DNA of 64,000 nt from Reyranella massiliensis 521. GTDB lineage: Bacteria; Pseudomonadota; Alphaproteobacteria; Reyranellales; Reyranellaceae. Below the pieces are notes generated by a model that saw only the letters and a program-made list of their open reading frames with translations, had not been told where the DNA came from and did no database searches. Positions 18,334-27,660 of this stretch are shown here, piece by piece. The stretch's first letter is position 1; each line of letters begins with the position of its first letter. The position numbers were made by a program, and so were the translations under genes. The DNA lies in the NCBI RefSeq assembly GCF_000312425.1, contig NZ_HE997181.1, positions 5,007,788-5,071,787 of the forward strand. Direction: 5' to 3'.

Positions 18334-18566
18334 CGATACCTTCCCGTGCAGCCTTTCGACGCCAGAGTCCACAGGCTGGCGGTTCCCGTCAACCGAGCCA
18401 CCCGTGCAGACCCTGCGCCGACCAGCCGGCCCATGATCGCGGGCGTATTGGCCGGAATCCGGCGGAGTGGGCCATGCGGCCATTTTTCACGCATTGTTGC
18501 AGTCCGAAGTCGAATCCGCGGACCTACTGCGTTGCCTCTCGGCAGCTTCGGAGCAATACTTTGTGT

Positions 18567-18944
18567 ATGGAACCCAATAACCAAGCCTCTGGCCCTGCCC
18601 CCGGGGCGGCACTTGGCATCTCCCGTCGCGCCAAGTTCGCCATCGGCCAGGTGGTAAAGCACAGGATCTACCCGTTCCGCGGCGTCATCTTCGACGTCGA
18701 CCCGGTGTTCGCCAACACCGAGGAGTGGCTCGCCTCGATTCCCGAAGAGGTCCGGCCGCGTCGCGACCAGCCGTTCTACCATCTGCTGGCCGAGAACGCG
18801 CAGACGACCTACGTCGCCTACGTGTCCGAACAGAACCTGCTGGCCGACGAGACCGGCAAGCCGGTGTCGCACCCGCAGGTCCCGCAGTTCTTCAAGGAAT
18901 TGAAGCGCGGCCACTACGTCTCGCGCGACCGCTCGCTTCACTGA
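18567..18944 (+). CDS. hspQ: Heat shock protein HspQ
   Basis: A 125-residue protein of the HspQ/YccV family, a hemimethylated-DNA-binding-fold protein that in enterobacteria acts as a specificity factor for Lon protease. The conserved core is clear: KFAIGQVVKHRIYPFRGVIFDVDP, FYHLLAEN, TYVAYVSEQNLL and a final HYVSRD. The N-terminal 25 residues are extra and probably disordered. It is divergent from the hydrolase operon with a 233-bp intergenic region. I saw no clear heat-shock promoter or CIRCE element there. Confidence 0.92.
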   Translation: MEPNNQASGPAPGAALGISRRAKFAIGQVVKHRIYPFRGVIFDVDPVFANTEEWLASIPEEVRPRRDQPFYHLLAENAQTTYVAYVSEQNLLADETGKPVSHPQVPQFFKELKRGHYVSRDRSLH

Positions 18945-18999
18945 TCGGCAGAGCGCCGCAGAGACCTGGTCGACCGTCGCCGCCGCCTGACGCGAACGT

Positions 19000-19872
19000 T
19001 CAATTCAGCGGGAACGGGAAGTATTTCTCGTTTATCTTCTTGTAGGTGCCGTCGCTGATCATGTCGGCGAAGGCCTTGTTGAGCGCGTCGCGCAGCTTGA
19101 CGTCTTCCTTGCGCAGGCCGGCGGAGACGCCGACGCCCAGGGTCTGGGTGTCCTTGATGTCCTGCCCGACCAGCTCGCAGCATTTGCCCTCCGGCTTCTG
19201 GCTCCACAGCCACAGCTGCGCCTTGTCGCCGAACACTGCGTCGACCTCGTCGTTCGCCAGGGCGTTCAGGGCTTCGTCGACGGTGCCGTAGCGCTTGAGC
19301 TGCGCCGAGCGGCGGAAGCTCTTGTCGGCCCAGTCGGCATGCATCGAATCCTTCTGGATGCCGATCCGCTTGTTGCGCAGGAGGGACGGCGGCCCGTCGA
19401 ACAGCGCACCCTTGGCGGCGATGAAGGCGCCGGGCGAGAGATAATAGCGCCGCGACAGGCCGAGCCGCTGGCGCCGCTCGCGCGTCACTTCCAGCGACGA
19501 CATGATGACGTCGAACTTCTTGTCGAGCAGGCCCGGAATCAGTTCGTCCCACTTGAGTGCGATGAACTCGCACTCCGCCTTGATGCGCTGACAGGCGTCC
19601 TGCGCCAGCTCGATCTCGAAGCCCGCCGGCATGCCCTTGCGGTCGAGATAGTTGAAGGGCGGGAAGGCCCCTTCGGTCGCGATGGTGATCTTGAACGCAG
19701 GCGGCGTGAACGGCGACTTGGGACCGGGCTTGGCGGCAGGCTGCGGCGCCGGCTTGGCCCCCGGCGCTTGCTTGGCGGGCGGGCGCTGCGGCTGTTGAGG
19801 CGGTTGTTGCTGCTGGGCCGAGGCGCTGGCGACCATTGCCAGCAGGGCAAGGAGGGGCGCCAGAAACTTCAT
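19000..19872 (-). CDS. Periplasmic solute-binding protein, amino-acid type
   Basis: A 290-residue family 3 binding protein. The signal peptide (MKFLAPLLALLAMVASASA) is followed by an unusual Gln/Pro/Lys-rich linker (residues 20-58) and then the two-lobed binding domain (ITIATEGAFPPFNYLDRKG, GFEIELAQDACQRI, DVIMSSLEVTRERRQ, YGTVDEALNALANDEVDAVFGD). It would bind a polar amino acid or related ligand. No permease or ATPase gene is nearby. Its ATG overlaps the hemW stop as ATGA, so it is translated from the rph-rdgB-hemW transcript, an odd setting for a binding protein. Confidence 0.88.
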   Translation of the reverse strand: MKFLAPLLALLAMVASASAQQQQPPQQPQRPPAKQAPGAKPAPQPAAKPGPKSPFTPPAFKITIATEGAFPPFNYLDRKGMPAGFEIELAQDACQRIKAECEFIALKWDELIPGLLDKKFDVIMSSLEVTRERRQRLGLSRRYYLSPGAFIAAKGALFDGPPSLLRNKRIGIQKDSMHADWADKSFRRSAQLKRYGTVDEALNALANDEVDAVFGDKAQLWLWSQKPEGKCCELVGQDIKDTQTLGVGVSAGLRKEDVKLRDALNKAFADMISDGTYKKINEKYFPFPLN

Positions 19873-21035
19873 GCGACCAGCCGCTCCAGAAGCGCGTTCA
19901 GCCGCTGCTGTCCGGCCGGCGTGGCGCGCAGATGCGTGGCGTCGACCTCGAGGAACCCGGCGGCGAGCAGCGGAGCCAGGCGCTTTTCACCGATGGCTTC
20001 GACGGGATCGGCGCCGGTGGCGGCGGCAAAGGTGACGCGGTCGATGCCGTCGGCCAGCCGCAATCCCATCATCAACGCCTCCTCCACCAGATCCCGGCCC
20101 TCGACCGACGACGTTTCCGCCGTGCCGTGACCATCGCGCTCCACGGCCTCCAGCCAGGCTTCCGGACCACTGGCGCGTCGGGTTGCCTTCTTGGCGGCGG
20201 CCTCGGCGAAGCGGCCATGGGCGCCCGGCCCGATGCCGACGTAATCCTGATATCGCCAATAGATCAAATTATGGCGGCAGGCAGCCCCAGGGCGCGCATG
20301 ATTGGAAATCTCGTAGGCGGGCAGCCCGGCCGCGGCGAGCCGCGCCTGGGTATGTTCGTACATCGCGGCCGCTTCGTCCTCGACCGGCAGAACGAAGGCG
20401 CCGCGGGCGTGCTGGGTGAAGAACTTCGTGCCGCGTTCGATGGTGAGCTGATAGAGCGACAGGTGCTCGCCGGCGAGGCCGAGCGCCCGATCCAGCTCGG
20501 CGGCCCACGTCTCTAGCGTCTGGCCGGGGCGGGCATAGATCAGGTCGAAGGAATGGCGCGCGAAATGACGGCGCGCGGTCTCGAAGGCGGCGAGCGCCTC
20601 GTCGACAGAATGCTCGCGGCCCAGAAACTTCAGCGCTTCGGGATCGAGCGCCTGGATGCCGAGCGACACCCGATTGACGCCAGCCTGAGCCAGGGCGGCG
20701 AAGCGGCTGGCTTCGACCGAGGTCGGATTGGCTTCGAGCGTGATCTCGATGTCGTCGGCGGTATCCCAGAGCGACCGCGTGCGCGCGATCAAGGCCGCAA
20801 CGGTATCCGGCTCCATTAACGATGGCGTGCCGCCGCCGAAGAACATCGTTTCGACGCGGCGACCCGGCGCTTCGCGTGCGGCATGTTCCAGCTCGGTGAG
20901 CAGCGCCTGGCGCCAACGCGCCTGCTCGACGCCGTCGCGAACGTGACTGTTGAAATCGCAGTAGGGGCACTTCGATTTGCAGAAGGGCCAGTGAACATAA
21001 ACGCCCAAGGGAGCAATGGGCGGCGTCGCGCTCAT
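19869..21035 (-). CDS. hemW: Radical SAM haem chaperone HemW
   Basis: A 388-residue HemW (formerly HemN-like), which inserts haem into respiratory enzymes. It has the HemW cluster motif CKSKCPYC (C19, C23, C26) with the adjacent DFNSH, the segment FFGGGTPSLM, and the C-terminal HemN domain (HNLIYWRYQDYVGIGPGAHGR). The start at 21035 overlaps the rdgB stop as ATGA, and the stop overlaps the next gene in the same way. The order rph-rdgB-hemW is conserved in alphaproteobacteria. Confidence 0.96.
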   Translation of the reverse strand: MSATPPIAPLGVYVHWPFCKSKCPYCDFNSHVRDGVEQARWRQALLTELEHAAREAPGRRVETMFFGGGTPSLMEPDTVAALIARTRSLWDTADDIEITLEANPTSVEASRFAALAQAGVNRVSLGIQALDPEALKFLGREHSVDEALAAFETARRHFARHSFDLIYARPGQTLETWAAELDRALGLAGEHLSLYQLTIERGTKFFTQHARGAFVLPVEDEAAAMYEHTQARLAAAGLPAYEISNHARPGAACRHNLIYWRYQDYVGIGPGAHGRFAEAAAKKATRRASGPEAWLEAVERDGHGTAETSSVEGRDLVEEALMMGLRLADGIDRVTFAAATGADPVEAIGEKRLAPLLAAGFLEVDATHLRATPAGQQRLNALLERLVA

Positions 21036-21646
21036 CCGAAGCAGGCCTCGACCATCATCCGGAAGGCTCGCCCGCGATGGCTGATGGCATTCTTCTCGGC
21101 GTCGGACATCTCGGCGGTCGTGCGCGTGTCGCCTTTCGGCTGGAAGCAGGGGTCGTAGCCATGGCCGCCGGTTCCCCGGGGCGGCCAGATGATCGAGCCG
21201 TCGAGCGTGCCGTGGAAGAGTTCGAGATGCTCGTCGGGCCACGCCAGCACCAGCACGCAATGGAACGTCGCGGTGCGGGCCTCGTCGGTCTGGGGCACGC
21301 CGCGCGCGGCCAGCTCGTCCTGGATGCGGCGCATGCCCACCATCGCGTCGCGCGTCGGGCCTTCCCAGTCGGCGGTGTAGAGACCGGGCTGATTGTCGAG
21401 CGCGTGCACGCTGAGGCCCGAATCGTCGGCCAGGACCGGCAGGCCGCTGGCGCGCGTCGCGGCCAGTGCCTTGATCGTGGCGTTCTCCTCGAAGGTGCTG
21501 CCGGTCTCGTCCGGTGCAGGCAGACCGAGGTCGCCGGCCGAGACGATCTCGATGCCGTAGGGCGACAGCATGGTGCGGATCTCGCCCGCCTTGCCGCGGT
21601 TGTGGGTCGCCACGACCAGTTTCGGCAGGACGAAGCGGCGCGCCAT
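21032..21646 (-). CDS. rdgB: dITP/XTP pyrophosphatase
   Basis: A 204-residue Ham1/RdgB protein that hydrolyses dITP, XTP and ITP to monophosphates to keep deaminated purines out of DNA. Family motifs are intact: VVATHNRGKAGEI, STFEENATIKALAA, LADDSGLSVHAL, GYDPCFQPKG and SDAEKNAISHRGRA. The ATG at 21646 overlaps the rph stop by one base. Confidence 0.97.
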   Translation of the reverse strand: MARRFVLPKLVVATHNRGKAGEIRTMLSPYGIEIVSAGDLGLPAPDETGSTFEENATIKALAATRASGLPVLADDSGLSVHALDNQPGLYTADWEGPTRDAMVGMRRIQDELAARGVPQTDEARTATFHCVLVLAWPDEHLELFHGTLDGSIIWPPRGTGGHGYDPCFQPKGDTRTTAEMSDAEKNAISHRGRAFRMMVEACFG

Positions 21647-22365
21647 CAGGTCTTGCCGACCGCCGTGCGCTGCAACACCGTGAGTTCGCCGATGCCTTTC
21701 TTGGCAAGGCTCAGCAGCTCCAGGAACTGCGCTTCGCTGAACGGGTCCTGCTCGGCAGTGCCCTGGACTTCGACGATGCCACCGTTGCCGGTCAGCACGA
21801 AATTGGCGTCGGCCTCGGCCTTGGAATCCTCGGGGTAGTCGAGGTCGAGCACGGCCTTGCCTTCCCAGAGACCGCAGGAGACGGCGGCGACCTGGCCGGT
21901 GATCGGGTTGGCCGCGAGCTTGCCCTCCTTGATCAGGCGCTCGAAGGCGAAGTGCAGCGCCACCCAGGAGCCGGTGATGCTGGCGGTGCGGGTGCCGCCA
22001 TCGGCCTGCAGGACGTCGCAGTCGATGTTGATCTGGCGCTCGCCCATCGCCTGCAGGTTCACCACGGCGCGCAGCGAACGGCCGATCAGGCGCTGGATTT
22101 CCTGGGTGCGGCCCGATTGCTTGCCGCGCGCGGCTTCACGGTCCGTGCGTGTGTGGGTGGAGCGCGGCAGCATGCCGTACTCGGCCGTTACCCAGCCCTT
22201 ACCGGAATTGCGCATCCACGGCGGCACCTTCTCGTCGATCGACGCCGTGCAGATCACATGGGTGTCGCCGAACTTCACCAGGCAGGAGCCTTCGGCGTGG
22301 CGCGAGAACCCTGGTTCCAGCGAAACCGGGCGAAGCTGGTCGGGGGCGCGGCCGGAAGGGCGCAT
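21646..22365 (-). CDS. rph: Ribonuclease PH
   Basis: A 239-residue phosphorolytic 3'-5' exoribonuclease that trims tRNA 3' ends. Conserved segments include [48 protein letters not shown] and [21 protein letters not shown]. The ATG at 22365 matches the family's usual start (MRPSGR) and is preferred over one 23 codons upstream. First gene of the rph-rdgB-hemW-binding-protein operon, divergent from hrcA. Confidence 0.97.
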   Translation of the reverse strand: MRPSGRAPDQLRPVSLEPGFSRHAEGSCLVKFGDTHVICTASIDEKVPPWMRNSGKGWVTAEYGMLPRSTHTRTDREAARGKQSGRTQEIQRLIGRSLRAVVNLQAMGERQINIDCDVLQADGGTRTASITGSWVALHFAFERLIKEGKLAANPITGQVAAVSCGLWEGKAVLDLDYPEDSKAEADANFVLTGNGGIVEVQGTAEQDPFSEAQFLELLSLAKKGIGELTVLQRTAVGKT

Positions 22366-22451
22366 GAAGGGTCTCCTGACGGGGGTGAGGCCGCCGGGTG
22401 TAACGCCGGCCTTCATTGACCGCAATGCCTGCACTACCTACATTTTTTGCC

Positions 22452-23561
22452 ATGGCGATCCACCGTATCGGTATTCAAGGAGGCGGCCTCGCCGAGACTC
22501 CGTCGGCGCAGCGGCAGGCGGCTTCGGTCACGGAGCTGAACGACCGGGCGCGCGAAGTGCTGCGCCACGTCGTCGAGAGCTATGTCGAGACCGGCGAGCC
22601 GGTCGGTTCGCGCGCGCTGACCCGCAAGCTGACCGAGACGCTCTCGCCCGCCACGATCCGCAACATCATGGCGGACCTGCAGGATGCCGGCTTGCTTTAC
22701 GCGCCGCATACCTCGGCCGGCCGTCTGCCGACCGATGCGGGCCTCAAGCTGTTCGTGAACGGCCTGCTCGAAATCGGCAATATCTCCGAGGAGGAGCGCG
22801 AATCGATCGAAGCACGCTGCGCCACGGTCGGCCGCAGCGTCACCGAGGCGCTGGAACAGGCGACCACCATGCTGTCGGGCCTGTCGCGCTGCGCCGGGCT
22901 GGTGATGGCGCCCAAGTCCGAGCACCCGCTGAAGCATATCGAGTTCGTCAATCTCGGCCCCGGCCGGGCGCTGGTCGTCACGGTCACGCAGTCGGGCCAT
23001 GTCGAGAATCGCGTGATCGACACGCCGATCGGCATGCCGCCGTCCGCGCTGACGGAAGCCAGCAACTACCTGAATGCACGGCTGAGCGGCCGCACGTTCG
23101 ACGAAGCGCGCCGGCTGATCCTCGAAGACCTGAAGCTGAAGCGCGCCGAACTGAACGACCTGACGGCGCGCGTGATCGAATCGGGGCTGGCCACCTGGGC
23201 CGGCGAGCCGGGCGCCGGCGGTGCGCTGATCGTGCGCGGCCAGGCGCGGCTTCTCGAAGACATCACCGCGATCGAGGATCTGGAGCGGGTGCGCCTGCTG
23301 TTCGATGCGCTGGAACGCGGCGAGAGCTTCGTGCGCCTGCTCGAACTCGCCAACGGCGCATCGGGTGTGCAGATCTTCATCGGTGCCGACAATCCGCTGT
23401 TTGCCAACACCGGCTGCTCGATGGTGGTGGCGCCGTTCCGCGATTCGCAGGAGCGCATTCTCGGCGCCATCGGCGTCATCGGTCCGACGCGGCTCAACTA
23501 CGCGCGCATCATCCCGCTGGTCGACTACACCGCCCGCGCCATCGGCCGCGTGGTGGGCTGA
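22452..23561 (+). CDS. hrcA: Heat-inducible transcription repressor HrcA
   Basis: A 369-residue HrcA, which represses groESL and other chaperone genes by binding CIRCE elements. The N-terminal winged-helix region is clear (LNDRAREVLRHVVESYVETGEPVGSRALT, LSPATIRNIMADLQDAGLL, PHTSAGRLPTDAGL), and the C-terminal GAF-like domain ends in GPTRLNYARIIPLVDYTA. The ATG at 22452 is taken as start, with a nearby upstream ATG at 22416 as alternative. No grpE follows, although hrcA-grpE is the usual pair. I found no CIRCE inverted repeat near this gene. Confidence 0.95.
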   Translation: MAIHRIGIQGGGLAETPSAQRQAASVTELNDRAREVLRHVVESYVETGEPVGSRALTRKLTETLSPATIRNIMADLQDAGLLYAPHTSAGRLPTDAGLKLFVNGLLEIGNISEEERESIEARCATVGRSVTEALEQATTMLSGLSRCAGLVMAPKSEHPLKHIEFVNLGPGRALVVTVTQSGHVENRVIDTPIGMPPSALTEASNYLNARLSGRTFDEARRLILEDLKLKRAELNDLTARVIESGLATWAGEPGAGGALIVRGQARLLEDITAIEDLERVRLLFDALERGESFVRLLELANGASGVQIFIGADNPLFANTGCSMVVAPFRDSQERILGAIGVIGPTRLNYARIIPLVDYTARAIGRVVG

Positions 23562-23574
23562 CCTGGTGGGCTGG

Positions 23575-24186
23575 CTACCAGTCCTTCTCGTCGAAGTCCT
23601 CGAACTGCTTCATCTCGTCGTCGGCAGTAGACGCCGGGCGCGCTTCTTCGTCGGCAGGATGTGACAGCACGCGCAGCCGCGTGTCGCGATTGAGCAATGG
23701 CAGCAGTTCGAGAAGATCGTCGCGGGCGAAAGCAACGCAGCCCTGGGTCGGGCTGTAATCCTCGCGGGCAATGTGGAGGAAGATGGCGCTGCCCCATTCG
23801 CCTTCGGGTGGATCGTCGTTGTAGCCGACCACGACCACGACGTCGTAGAGCCCGTCCTCGCGCCACATCTTCTCGTGGCTCCACTCGTTGGGAATATGGA
23901 CGAGGTGATTATAGGTGGGCGCACGCGGGTCGTCGCACCAGCCGTCATGCTCGTTGATCGGTCGCGCCGGCAGGCCGGTCTTGGGCAGGACCACCCGATC
24001 GTTGCGGAAATAGATTCGGCGCAGCGGAAATTCGCCGACGGGCGTGGCGGCATCGCCCTCGACCTTGTCCTCGCGTATGCCGCCTGCACCCAGCGTGCAA
24101 CGCCACCGGCGCTCGCCCAGGCGGGCGCTCGCCAGCGAGGTTTCGGCCGAATCGGCCTGCACGATCAGGACATTTTCGTCGGTCAT
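23575..24186 (-). CDS. L,D-transpeptidase family protein (YkuD domain)
   Basis: A 203-residue YkuD-domain protein. The catalytic signature is present in the variant form found in short cytosolic-looking relatives: H138 ([10 protein letters not shown]) and C150 in TQGCVAF. The sequence upstream ([21 protein letters not shown]) matches the domain's typical start. YkuD enzymes make 3-3 crosslinks or attach proteins to peptidoglycan. No signal peptide or TM helix is seen, so export is unclear. An acidic tail ([10 protein letters not shown]) ends the protein. It converges on hrcA with 13 bp between stops. Confidence 0.85.
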   Translation of the reverse strand: MTDENVLIVQADSAETSLASARLGERRWRCTLGAGGIREDKVEGDAATPVGEFPLRRIYFRNDRVVLPKTGLPARPINEHDGWCDDPRAPTYNHLVHIPNEWSHEKMWREDGLYDVVVVVGYNDDPPEGEWGSAIFLHIAREDYSPTQGCVAFARDDLLELLPLLNRDTRLRVLSHPADEEARPASTADDEMKQFEDFDEKDW

Positions 24187-24238
24187 TGCCTGGTACTCCG
24201 GTGCCCTTCATAAAGGCACGCTCTTGAGGGAGGAAGCG

Positions 24239-24940
24239 ATGGCTTATGTCGTGACGCCGCCGGCCACGGTCGGCGTGCCGGTCAACGGAACCGGCGATCT
24301 GTTCCCTGTGCGCCGCATCTTCTGCGTCGGCCGCAACTACGCTGCCCATGCGCGCGAGATGGGCCACGATCCCGACCGCGAGCCGCCCTTCTTCTTCACC
24401 AAGCCGGCCGATGCCATCGTCATCTGCGCCGACCCGAGGAACCCGACCAAGGTTGCCTATCCGCCGGCCACCAAGAACCTGCACCACGAGATGGAATTGG
24501 TGGTGGCGATGAAGTCTGGCGGCTCGGACATCCCCGTTGAGAAGGCGCTGGAGCATGTGTTCGGCTACGGCGTCGGCCTCGACATGACGCGCCGCGACCT
24601 GCAGAACCAAGCCAAGGACATGGGCCGCCCGTGGGACATGGGCAAGGGCTTCGACCAGTCTGCACCGATCGGCGAGATCTATCCGGCCGCCAAGATCGGG
24701 CATCCGTCCAAGGGCACCATCCAGCTCGACGTCAACGGCAAGACCCGCCAGAAGTCGGACCTCAACGCGCTGATCTGGAGCGTGCCGGAGACGATTTCCT
24801 ACCTCTCGGGCCTCGTGGCGCTGGCCGCCGGCGACCTCATCTACACCGGCACGCCCGACGGCGTGGCCGCCGTCGTCAGGGGCGACACGCTCTCGGGCTT
24901 CGTCGACGGCTGCGGCACTGTCACCTGCACGCTCGTGTAG
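24239..24940 (+). CDS. Fumarylacetoacetate hydrolase family protein
   Basis: A 233-residue FAH-family enzyme. Typical motifs are [38 protein letters not shown] (the metal-binding Glu pair), [14 protein letters not shown] and [13 protein letters not shown]. Related enzymes act as fumarylpyruvate or acylpyruvate hydrolases in aromatic and other catabolic routes. The exact substrate cannot be told here. A GAGGGAGGAA ribosome site lies just before the ATG at 24239. It stands alone, divergent from the transpeptidase. Confidence 0.9.
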   Translation: MAYVVTPPATVGVPVNGTGDLFPVRRIFCVGRNYAAHAREMGHDPDREPPFFFTKPADAIVICADPRNPTKVAYPPATKNLHHEMELVVAMKSGGSDIPVEKALEHVFGYGVGLDMTRRDLQNQAKDMGRPWDMGKGFDQSAPIGEIYPAAKIGHPSKGTIQLDVNGKTRQKSDLNALIWSVPETISYLSGLVALAAGDLIYTGTPDGVAAVVRGDTLSGFVDGCGTVTCTLV

Positions 24941-25043
24941 CGCATTCACATGCGCTGGCGGGCGGCAGCGCCTTCTGAGGCGCGAGAGCCCGCACCGAGC
25001 AGAAAAGGCAAGAATGCACCTCTGGAGTGGCGCACTCCCAGCC

Positions 25044-25997
25044 TCAGAGTTGCTGCGCCCTGAAGGTATCGCACTGGCGAGGATCGCCCGTGTCCAACCC
25101 CTTGCGGAACCAGCGGGCGCGTTGCGCGCTGGTGCCATGGGTGAAGCTGTCGGGAACGACGCGGCCCTGCGCCTGACGCTGTAGCGCGTCGTCGCCGATC
25201 GCCGACGCAGCGGCCAACGCCTGGTCCACGTCCTTGTCGTCGATCATCCTGCCGCCGCGCTGCTTGTCGGCGCGGTTGGCCCAAACGCCGGCAAAGCAGT
25301 CGGCCTGCAATTCCGTGCGTACGGAAAGCGCGTTGCCGTCGCGCCGGCTCATGCTCTGGCGCATCTGCTGTACCTTGTCGGAGATACCGAGCAGCTTCTG
25401 TACGTGATGGCCGATTTCGTGGGAAATTACATAGGCTTGCGGGAACTGGCCGGGCGCGCGGAAGCGGCGGGCCAGTTCGTCGAAGAAGCCGAGGTCGAGA
25501 TAGACGCGCTGATCGGCCGGGCAATAGAAGGGACCCATCGCGGCCTGGCCGACGCCGCACTCGGTCCGCGTGGCGTCGCGGAACAGCACGAGCTTGGGCT
25601 CGCGATACTGTCTGCCCATCTCGCGGAAGATATCACCCCATACGTCTTCGGTGCTCTTGAGCACGCGCGAGACGAACTGCGATTCGGCATCTGTCGTGGG
25701 CGCCGAGGCTGACGGCCCGCTTTGCGACGGTGCCGAGCGCGGCGGCGGGGAAGGGGCCGGCGAATAGCTCGCGCCGCCGCCGGCAATGTCGTTCAGGATC
25801 GCGCCAGGATCGGCGCCCATGATCATGGCGATGACGACGAAGGCCACCAGGCCGAAGCCGCCCTTGAACAGGCCGCCGCCGCCGCCGCCCATCGGGATGG
25901 GAAAGCCGCCACCCATGCCGCCGCCCATGCCGCCGCCCATGCTGTCGTCGCTGCGGCGATCCTCGATGTTGCTGCTCTGGTCGCCATCCATCTGCAT
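25044..25997 (-). CDS. ypfJ: Zinc metallopeptidase-like protein (YpfJ family)
   Basis: A 317-residue membrane protein of the YpfJ/KPN_02809 putative neutral zinc metallopeptidase family. The N-terminal NIEDRRSDD motif is followed by a Met/Gly repeat tract (residues 20-43), one TM helix (about 45-62), a Pro/Ser linker, and the peptidase domain with the zinc site HEIGHH and a downstream ELQADCFAGVWA. The catalytic HExxH is intact. Substrate and role are unknown. Confidence 0.9.
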   Translation of the reverse strand: MQMDGDQSSNIEDRRSDDSMGGGMGGGMGGGFPIPMGGGGGGLFKGGFGLVAFVVIAMIMGADPGAILNDIAGGGASYSPAPSPPPRSAPSQSGPSASAPTTDAESQFVSRVLKSTEDVWGDIFREMGRQYREPKLVLFRDATRTECGVGQAAMGPFYCPADQRVYLDLGFFDELARRFRAPGQFPQAYVISHEIGHHVQKLLGISDKVQQMRQSMSRRDGNALSVRTELQADCFAGVWANRADKQRGGRMIDDKDVDQALAAASAIGDDALQRQAQGRVVPDSFTHGTSAQRARWFRKGLDTGDPRQCDTFRAQQL

Positions 25998-26062
25998 GGC
26001 CGGTCTCCCTCACCGAGATCGTAGCGTCGAGATCGTCTCCGGATCGTCTATAGTGCCGGGCA

Positions 26063-26884
26063 ATGAGTCTCACCATTGCTACTTGGAACATTAATTCGGT
26101 CCGGCTGCGGATCGCCAACGTCGAACGTTACCTGAAGTTGCGCAAGCCCGATGTGCTTTGCCTGCAGGAAACCAAGTGTCCCGACGAGTTCTTTCCCCAC
26201 GCGGCCTTCGAGCGGCTGGGCTACGTCCATCGCCTCGTGCAGGGCATGAAGGCCTATAACGGCGTGGCGATCCTCTCCAAGGTGCCGTTCTCCGGCACCA
26301 ATATTCACCACCGCTGCGGCAAAGAGGATTGCCGGCACGTCGAAGCCGCTCTCGATATCGGCGGCGATCCGATCCTGCTCGACAATCTCTACATCCCGGC
26401 CGGCGGCGACATTCCCGATCCCGATCTCAACATCAAGTTCGCGCACAAGCTCGACTTCTATCGCGAGATGGCCGGTTGGTACGCCGATCGCAAGCCGCGG
26501 CCACGTGCACGCAAAGGCTTGCGCCGCATCACCGTCGGCGACCTCAACGTCGCCCCGCTGGAGCACGATGTGTGGAGCCACAAGCAGCTCCTGAAGATCG
26601 TCTCGCACACGCCGGTCGAGGTCGAACTGTTCGGCCGCCTGCAGGCTTCGCTCGACTGGATCGACGTGCCGCGCCAGTTCGTGCCGCCCGACAAGAAGCT
26701 CTATTCCTGGTGGAGCTATCGCAATAACGATTGGCGCGCCTCCAATCGCGGCCGACGCCTCGATCATATTCTCGCCAGCCCGGCGCTGGCGGGCGCGATT
26801 TCCAGTCATCATATCGATGTAGATTTGAGAGACTGGGAGCTTGCATCGGATCATGTCCCGGTGTCGGCCACCTTCGAGGTTTGA
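26063..26884 (+). CDS. xth: Exodeoxyribonuclease III (AP endonuclease)
   Basis: A 273-residue ExoIII/APE1-family enzyme that cleaves DNA at abasic sites and removes 3' blocking groups. Conserved residues are visible in TIATWNINSVRLR, CLQETKCPD (metal-binding Glu), NLYIPAGG, VGDLNVAP (Asp/Asn pair), RRLDHILAS and the final SDHVPVSATF (catalytic His). The full family length is present. It is cotranscribed with, and 22 bp upstream of, a small membrane protein gene. Confidence 0.96.
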   Translation: MSLTIATWNINSVRLRIANVERYLKLRKPDVLCLQETKCPDEFFPHAAFERLGYVHRLVQGMKAYNGVAILSKVPFSGTNIHHRCGKEDCRHVEAALDIGGDPILLDNLYIPAGGDIPDPDLNIKFAHKLDFYREMAGWYADRKPRPRARKGLRRITVGDLNVAPLEHDVWSHKQLLKIVSHTPVEVELFGRLQASLDWIDVPRQFVPPDKKLYSWWSYRNNDWRASNRGRRLDHILASPALAGAISSHHIDVDLRDWELASDHVPVSATFEV

Positions 26885-26906
26885 AACAGGATCTGAGGGA
26901 GATCAC

Positions 26907-27149
26907 ATGTCGATCGTCATTACTCTGATCATTGGCCTGATCGTCGGCCTGCTCGCGCGCTTCCTCACCCCGGGCCCCAATCCGCACGGCATCATCGTCA
27001 CGATCGTGATCGGCATCGTCGGCGCGGTGATCGCGACCTACGGCGGCCAGGCGCTCAACCTCTACCAGCCCGGTGAGCCCGCCGGCTTCTTCGGCTCCGT
27101 GATCGGCGCGGTCGTACTGCTGGTGATCCTGCGCCTTATTCAGCGTTAA
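26907..27149 (+). CDS. GlsB/YeaQ/YmgE family small membrane protein
   Basis: An 80-residue protein of the transglycosylase-associated (GlsB/YeaQ/YmgE) family with three hydrophobic segments: IVITLIIGLIVGLLARFL, IIVTIVIGIVGAVIATY and GFFGSVIGAVVLLVILRLI. The G-P-N-P-H-G loop and GA-rich middle are typical. Members are often stress-induced inner-membrane proteins of unknown function. A GAGGGAGATC stretch precedes the ATG. Confidence 0.88.
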   Translation: MSIVITLIIGLIVGLLARFLTPGPNPHGIIVTIVIGIVGAVIATYGGQALNLYQPGEPAGFFGSVIGAVVLLVILRLIQR

Positions 27150-27162
27150 CTGACCGGCAGCG

Positions 27163-27651
27163 CTAGCCGACCCGGTAGAGGAAATACCGGCCCTCCGGCA
27201 CGCCGGGGGGATCGGGCTGGCGCTGCCAGCGTGCGACGTCGAGCGCCTGATTGGCGAGAACATAGCTTCCTTTGGCGGCCAGGGCGTCGAGCGCGGGGCC
27301 GAGCCATTTCCCCATAGCGACGTTGGCCTGATGATCGCCGGTGCCGAGGTCGGTATGGATCAGCGCCGCCGTCGCGCCGAGCGAGGCGGCGGCACGCGGG
27401 ATCGATTCGCTCGCTTCGCCGAGAAACAGCCGGTTGTCGGGCGGGATGCAGTCGGGATGGGCCGCCACCTTGCGCTCGAACACGAAGATGTCCCGACCGG
27501 GAAAGAGATCGCGCAAATGGTCGTAGGTACGGCCGTTGCCCAGCCCGACTTCGAGGATCGGTCCGGGCAGGGCGTCGATGGCGGGCTTCAGAAAATTGAG
27601 GCAATCGCGCTGCGCCTTCATGCGCGCAATGAAACTGTCGAGACGACTCAT
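27163..27651 (-). CDS. Small class I SAM methyltransferase-like protein
   Basis: A 162-residue protein with motif I as ILEVGLGNGRTYDHL (residues about 32-46), an acidic motif II position in IFVFERKVAAHP, and a later ALIHTDLGTGDHQAN segment in place of motif IV. It is short for a methyltransferase and lacks an obvious substrate lid. It is the third gene after the unusual ABC exporter and the cNMP-binding protein (9 bp gap), which suggests a shared role. The target is unknown. Confidence 0.75.
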   Translation of the reverse strand: MSRLDSFIARMKAQRDCLNFLKPAIDALPGPILEVGLGNGRTYDHLRDLFPGRDIFVFERKVAAHPDCIPPDNRLFLGEASESIPRAAASLGATAALIHTDLGTGDHQANVAMGKWLGPALDALAAKGSYVLANQALDVARWQRQPDPPGVPEGRYFLYRVG

Positions 27652-27660
27652 GCGTGATGC

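Noticed and set aside
22366-22451. CIRCE operator in the rph-hrcA intergenic region
   Set aside because: No GCACTC-N-GAGTGC type inverted repeat is present.
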